Below, piece by piece: positions 60,173 through 64,000 of a stretch of 64,000 nucleotides of DNA. The DNA comes from Roseiarcus sp963726105. Its GTDB lineage: Bacteria > Pseudomonadota > Alphaproteobacteria > Rhizobiales > Beijerinckiaceae. The DNA is taken from the NCBI GenBank assembly GCA_963726105.1, contig CAVSBJ010000001.1, positions 124,001-188,000 on the forward strand, given 5' to 3'. The position numbers and the translations under genes are program-made. Positions within the stretch are counted from its first letter, which is position 1. Every line of letters begins with the position of its first letter. A model generated the notes under the pieces. That model was given only the letters and a program-made list of their open reading frames with translations, ran no database searches and was not told where the DNA came from.

Positions 60173-61144
60173 TCACTGCAGGCGCGGGCGCTTCATGAAG
60201 GTCGAGCGGTCGGCGGAGCGGACGCGCAAGCCGATCGCCCGGCCGTCGCGAACGATTTCGAGTGGAATCTCGACCCCGGCCGGACCGCGGCTCCAGACCT
60301 TGTGATAGAAGTCGCCCAGACTTTCGATCTCCGACCCGCCGACCCCGGCGAGAATGTCACCGCGGCGAATTCCCGCTTCCGCGGCCGGGCCCTGCTCGGC
60401 GACGCTGGCGACGATGATGTCATCGCCATTTTCGGCCGAAAAAACGCCAAGCCAGGGCCGTGCCGGCTTATTGACCCGCCCGTAGGTGAGCAGATCGTCG
60501 AGGATCGGCGGCAGGAGGTCGATGGGCACGATCATGTTGATGTCGCGCGGGCCAGTCCTTTCGCTGAGTTGCTCGACATGCAGTGAGCCGACGCCAACCA
60601 GCTTGCCGTCCGCGTCGATCGCGCCGGCCCCGCCCCAGAACGGATGGGCGGGCGAGGTGAAGATCGCCTCGTCGAGAAAATATTCCCAATAGCCGGCGAA
60701 TTCCTGCCTGCCGACAACCATCGCCCGCACCGATTTTGTCCCTGCGCCGGCGGCGACCGTCACAGGATCGCCGAGCTTGACCTCGCTCGAGCGGCCGAGC
60801 TCGATCGCCGGGCATTTGAGCTCGCCCAGCGCCTGGACGAGGCCGAAGCCGGTCTCCGCATCGATCGCAAGCGCGTGCGCCGGCGTGACCCGGCCTTCAG
60901 CGTCGGCGAGCCAGACATGCTCGGCCTCGGTGATGAGATACCCGATCGTCAGCACAAGGCCGCTCTCGCGGATCACGACGCCGCTGCCCGAGCGCTGCTC
61001 GCCCAGCGTCTGAGCGGTGAAGGCGTCCTCGGGAATTTGGGACTGCACCGTGACGATCGATTTGAGCGCGCGCTTCAGGTTGGAGGCGGGGCCGCCATTC
61101 GGCAAGCCGGATTGCGGTTCGTCGCGTCGCCGCTTCTCGGTCAT
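60173..61144 (-). CDS. Deg/HtrA-like protein with a PDZ domain and lost catalytic residues
   Basis: A 323-residue protein from ATG 61144, with trypsin-like fold and C-terminal PDZ domain (about residues 225-310). In active Deg proteases the first motif reads LTNAHVV; here it is LTIGYLI, so the catalytic His is missing. The Ser motif GNSGGP is replaced by HPFWGGAGAID, so the Ser is missing too. The Asp region (DAETGFGLVQ) remains. A family of proteins with the LTIGYLI and GYWEYFLDEAIF patterns occurs in related bacteria, so the loss is ancient, not decay. There is no signal peptide. It likely binds rather than cuts its target. Confidence 0.85.
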   Translation of the reverse strand: MTEKRRRDEPQSGLPNGGPASNLKRALKSIVTVQSQIPEDAFTAQTLGEQRSGSGVVIRESGLVLTIGYLITEAEHVWLADAEGRVTPAHALAIDAETGFGLVQALGELKCPAIELGRSSEVKLGDPVTVAAGAGTKSVRAMVVGRQEFAGYWEYFLDEAIFTSPAHPFWGGAGAIDADGKLVGVGSLHVEQLSERTGPRDINMIVPIDLLPPILDDLLTYGRVNKPARPWLGVFSAENGDDIIVASVAEQGPAAEAGIRRGDILAGVGGSEIESLGDFYHKVWSRGPAGVEIPLEIVRDGRAIGLRVRSADRSTFMKRPRLQ

Positions 61145-61369
61145 CGGTCCTGTCCTTATCCCTTCCGCTCCAAGGCGCGGTTTGAAGCACCGGCTCGACG
61201 ACAAGGTTGCCAGCGAGCGCCACGCGTTCGCCCGTCGGTTGACCCCGATCAAGCTTCGAGCCGCATATCTGACCGATAATTGTGGCGCAGTTCGTTCCAT
61301 TCACGCAACGGGGGTCCACGCGATCGGCGGCTATCGCGCCGGCCGCGCCCGCAGGTGGACCCGTGCGCC

Positions 61370-62266
61370 CTAAATCAGCGCCGCGCCGGAACCCTGACCG
61401 CGCTCTTCGAGCACGGATTGAAGATACTGCCCGTACGAACTCTTGCCGAAGCGGGCAATGAGGCGCTTGAACTGGGCGGCGTCGATGAGCCCGAGGTCGA
61501 AGGCGATCTCCTCCGGGCAGCTGATCTTGGTGCCCTGTCGCTGCTCGAGCGTCCTGACGAAGCTTGCGGCGTCGATCAGCGAGTCCGGCGTCCCGGTGTC
61601 GAGCCAGGCGAAGCCGCGTCCCATCCGCTCGACGCTCAACGCCCCGGCCTCGAGATAGATGCGATTGACGTCGGTGATCTCGTACTCGCCGCGCGCTGAC
61701 GGCTTGAGCTTCTTGGCGATCTCGACGACGCGGGAATCGTAAAAGTAGAGGCCGGTCACCGCCCAGTGAGATTTGGGAGCGGCGGGCTTCTCTTCGATCG
61801 ATATGGCTCGGCCGGTGGAATCGAATTCGACCACCCCGTAGCGCTCGGGATCGGGCACGTGGTAGGCGAACACGGTCGCGCCCTGCTCGCGTCGGGAGGC
61901 CCGACGAAGCTGCTCGCTCAAGCCCGCGCCGTAGAAGATGTTGTCGCCGAGCACGAGCATGGCCGGCTCGCCGGCCACGAATTCCTCGCCGATAACGAAA
62001 GCCTGCGCCAATCCGTTCGGTTCGGGCTGCTCCGCATAGTCGATGCGGATGCCCCATTCCGAGCCATCGCCAAGGAGGCGGCGAAACATCGGCAGATCAT
62101 GCGGCGTCGAAATGATCAGCGTCTCGCGGATCCCGGCGAGCATGACGACCGACAGCGGATAATAGATCATCGGCTTGTCGTAGACGGGGACCAGCTGCTT
62201 GGAGACGGCGAGCGTGATCGGATGCAGGCGCGTGCCTGCCCCGCCCGCCAGAATGATGCCCTTCAT
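61370..62266 (-). CDS. rmlA: Glucose-1-phosphate thymidylyltransferase
   Basis: RmlA makes dTDP-glucose from glucose-1-phosphate and dTTP, the first step to dTDP-L-rhamnose for cell-surface polysaccharide. From ATG 62266 the protein has 298 residues. The nucleotide-binding signature GIILAGGAGTRLHPIT is at the N-terminus, followed by VPVYDKPMIYYPLS, VLGDNIFYG and FAWLDTGTPDSLIDA. All standard. It is the third gene of an rml cluster on the minus strand (rmlD, rmlB, rmlA in transcription order), 23 bp from rmlB. Confidence 0.97.
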   Translation of the reverse strand: MKGIILAGGAGTRLHPITLAVSKQLVPVYDKPMIYYPLSVVMLAGIRETLIISTPHDLPMFRRLLGDGSEWGIRIDYAEQPEPNGLAQAFVIGEEFVAGEPAMLVLGDNIFYGAGLSEQLRRASRREQGATVFAYHVPDPERYGVVEFDSTGRAISIEEKPAAPKSHWAVTGLYFYDSRVVEIAKKLKPSARGEYEITDVNRIYLEAGALSVERMGRGFAWLDTGTPDSLIDAASFVRTLEQRQGTKISCPEEIAFDLGLIDAAQFKRLIARFGKSSYGQYLQSVLEERGQGSGAALI

Positions 62267-62289
62267 TTGCGCAAAAACCCTGTTCGTCG

Positions 62290-63360
62290 CTATGCCATCG
62301 TACCGGTGTCGGCGATCACGCCGAGACGCTCGCCGGCGTAGACTTTGTCCCTGAGAGGGCGCCACCACCATTCGTTGTCGAGATACCAGCGCACCGTCTT
62401 CTCGATGCCGCTCTCGAACGTTTCCTGCGCACGCCAGCCAAGCTCGCGTTCGAGCTTGGCGGCGTCTATCGCATAGCGCAGATCGTGCCCCGGCCGGTCG
62501 GCGACGAAGGCGATGAGGGATTCGTGCGCGCTTGGCCTCGGCCGAAGCTCATCGAGGATTGCGCAAATGCGCCGCACCACGTCGATGTTGCGCCGTTCGT
62601 TGCGGCCGCCGACATTGTATTTTTCGCCGATCCGCCCGCGCGTCACGATGACATCGAGCGCCCGCGCGTGGTCCTCGACATAGAGCCAGTCGCGCACGTT
62701 GGCTCCCGCGCCATAGACCGGCAGCGGCTTGCCGTGGACGGCGTTGAGAATGATCAGCGGAATGAGTTTCTCAGGAAAATGATAGGGGCCGTAATTGTTC
62801 GAGCAGTTCGAGATCACAGCCGGGAAGCCGTAAGTTCGAGCCCAGGCCGAGACCAGATGGTCCGCCGCCGCCTTGGAGGCGGAATAGGGCGAACTCGGAT
62901 CGTAACGGGTCTCTTCGACGAACGCGCCCTCGTCTTCCAGAGATCCGTAAACCTCGTCGGTCGACACGTGCAGAAAGCGAAACGCGTCCCGCCGCTCAGG
63001 CGGCAGCGCCTGCCAATAGGCTCGCGCCGCCTCGAGCATCGAGAAGGTGCCGACGATATTGGTCTGGATGAACGCGTCGCCGGCTGTGATCGAGCGATCG
63101 ACGTGGCTCTCGGCGGCCAGATGGATGACCTGATCGGGAGCGAACGTCTCGAACGCCTCGGCGACCGCGCGCCGGTCGCAAATGTCGACTTTGGCGAAGC
63201 GATAGTTCGGCGCATTGTCGATCATCGCCAGCGATTGCAGGTTGCCGGCATAGGTGAGCGCGTCGAGGTTGAGCACCGAGGCGCCGTCGGCCACCAGGCG
63301 CCGGCAGACGGCCGAGCCGATGAATCCCGCGCCGCCGGTCACAAGCACTTTGCGCTGCAT
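62290..63360 (-). CDS. rmlB: dTDP-glucose 4,6-dehydratase
   Basis: RmlB converts dTDP-glucose to dTDP-4-keto-6-deoxyglucose. The 356-residue protein is an extended short-chain dehydrogenase: NAD-binding VTGGAGFIGSAVCR at the start, AAESHVDRSI, the catalytic FLHVSTDEVYGSL (Thr, Asp, Glu) and YSASKAAADHLV (Tyr-x3-Lys). The segment NYGPYHFPEKLIPLIILNA (19 residues) is typical of RmlB. It is placed between rmlD and rmlA. Confidence 0.97.
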   Translation of the reverse strand: MQRKVLVTGGAGFIGSAVCRRLVADGASVLNLDALTYAGNLQSLAMIDNAPNYRFAKVDICDRRAVAEAFETFAPDQVIHLAAESHVDRSITAGDAFIQTNIVGTFSMLEAARAYWQALPPERRDAFRFLHVSTDEVYGSLEDEGAFVEETRYDPSSPYSASKAAADHLVSAWARTYGFPAVISNCSNNYGPYHFPEKLIPLIILNAVHGKPLPVYGAGANVRDWLYVEDHARALDVIVTRGRIGEKYNVGGRNERRNIDVVRRICAILDELRPRPSAHESLIAFVADRPGHDLRYAIDAAKLERELGWRAQETFESGIEKTVRWYLDNEWWWRPLRDKVYAGERLGVIADTGTMA

Positions 63361-63422
63361 GAGGACCTCTGAATGAATTTCGGGCTACAATCGTCCGCCT
63401 GGACGGCGGCTCGTTCCGGCGA

Positions 63423-64000
63423 TCATGACAGCAGGCGGTCGCAGCAACCCGCCACCGACTGGCGCCATTCCGGCAGCCTGACGCCGTATACGCGAGCAAG
63501 CTTTTCGTTGTCGAGGCGCGAATTCGCCGGCCTTTGGGCAGGCGTCGGGTAGTCGGATGTCGCAATGCGCCTGACGCGGGTCACACGCCGGCCTCGCGCC
63601 GCGGCCTCACGGAAGACGGTTTCAGCCAAATCGGCCCAGGTCGCCTCGCCCGAGCCGGTCATGTGAAAGACGCCCCTGAGCGCCGGCGACGCGTCGTCGT
63701 TCATCCTTGCGGCGATGGCGATCAGGGCGTCGGCGATGTCGAGCGCCGATGTCGGATTGCCGCGCTGGTCGGCGACCACGCCAACCTCGTCGCGCGTCTC
63801 GTTGAGCCTCAGCATCGTGCGGACGAAATTGGCCCCGAAAGGGCTGTAGACCCAGGCGGTGCGTAAAATCACGCTATTCTCGCAGCGTTCGGCGACCATC
63901 CTTTCGCCCGCCAGCTTGGAGCGCCCGTAAGCGCCAGTAGGGGAGGTTGGGTCGTCTTCCCGATAGGGGCGGTCCAGCGCGCCGTCGAAGACGTAGTCGG
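63423..64000 (-). CDS. rmlD: dTDP-4-dehydrorhamnose reductase (5' end outside window)
   Basis: RmlD carries out the last step to dTDP-L-rhamnose. The frame runs to the window's end at 64000; the visible part is about 192 residues, roughly the C-terminal two thirds of a ~290-residue protein. It starts with DYVFDGALDRPYREDD, followed by TGAYGRSKLAGERMV (the catalytic Tyr-x3-Lys), LRTAWVYSPFGANFVRTML (19 residues) and the C-terminal RPANSRLDNEKLARVYGVRL (20 residues). It is the first visible gene of the rml cluster; rmlC is not in the window. Confidence 0.93.
   Translation of the reverse strand, partial: DYVFDGALDRPYREDDPTSPTGAYGRSKLAGERMVAERCENSVILRTAWVYSPFGANFVRTMLRLNETRDEVGVVADQRGNPTSALDIADALIAIAARMNDDASPALRGVFHMTGSGEATWADLAETVFREAAARGRRVTRVRRIATSDYPTPAQRPANSRLDNEKLARVYGVRLPEWRQSVAGCCDRLLS

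Overview
The window is a GC-rich stretch of chromosome from an alphaproteobacterium, most likely of the order Hyphomicrobiales (Rhizobiales). Gene content and order point there: ChpT, a predicted serC RNA motif ahead of serC, DUF1491, DUF1674/SdhAF4, DUF4167 and DUF1194 proteins, rplU-rpmA followed by a GNAT gene and obgE, and rsfS-rlmH-envC-like-ctpA. The Beijerinckiaceae/Methylocystaceae are my best guess at family, but that is inference only. No tRNA, rRNA, CRISPR array, transposase or phage gene was found, so this is mostly core chromosome.

Layout. 1-3 kb: a coiled-coil membrane protein, sufE, a peptidoglycan-binding-like membrane protein and a DUF1491 protein. 3.3-12.4 kb: a Tad/Flp pilus locus, all on the + strand (flp pilin, cpaA, cpaB, cpaC, cpaD, cpaE, cpaF, tadB, tadC). 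13-19.4 kb: a UvrD/PcrA-type helicase, ilvE divergent from a MarR-response regulator-histidine kinase operon, and trxA. 19.5-26.5 kb: HAD hydrolase, MaoC protein, ribF, ileS, lspA and an exported protein. 27-30 kb: a DUF4167 protein, chpT and cysQ. 30-33.5 kb: serine biosynthesis (serC RNA motif, serC, and a serA with an in-frame amber stop) plus a Trm112-like protein. 33.5-36.9 kb: obgE, GNAT, rpmA, rplU and a DUF2214 protein. 37-43 kb: DUF1330, malate synthase, DUF1127, LysR, EamA transporter and dienelactone hydrolase. 43-48 kb: SdhAF4, an RsmB-type methyltransferase, two paralogous small exported proteins, and purH. 47.6-56 kb: an envelope-proteolysis and ribosome-maturation block (two tandem S41/CtpA proteases, a degenerate-LytM EnvC-like protein, rlmH, rsfS) and a separate active-looking M23 peptidase. 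55.7-60.1 kb: gluQ, alkA, esterase, an exported protein and a DUF1194 VWA protein. 60.2-64 kb: an inactive Deg-like protein and dTDP-rhamnose genes rmlA, rmlB and rmlD (rmlD runs off the window).

How they work together. The Tad genes form one secretion/assembly machine. chpT is part of the CckA-ChpT-CtrA phosphorelay, and several TTAA-N7-TTAA-like sites lie ahead of envelope genes. The CtpA, EnvC-like and M23 proteins form an envelope-remodelling group. serC and serA form a serine pathway unit, but serA is interrupted by a stop.

Most notable observations: the in-frame TAG in serA; three dispersed copies of a conserved intergenic motif, each beside its own short iterated repeats; a 123-nt long-stem element at 59.1 kb whose wobble pairs favour + strand RNA; a consensus CRP-type palindrome at 58.5 kb; a near-perfect operator ahead of marR; and a duplicated pair of tiny exported proteins.
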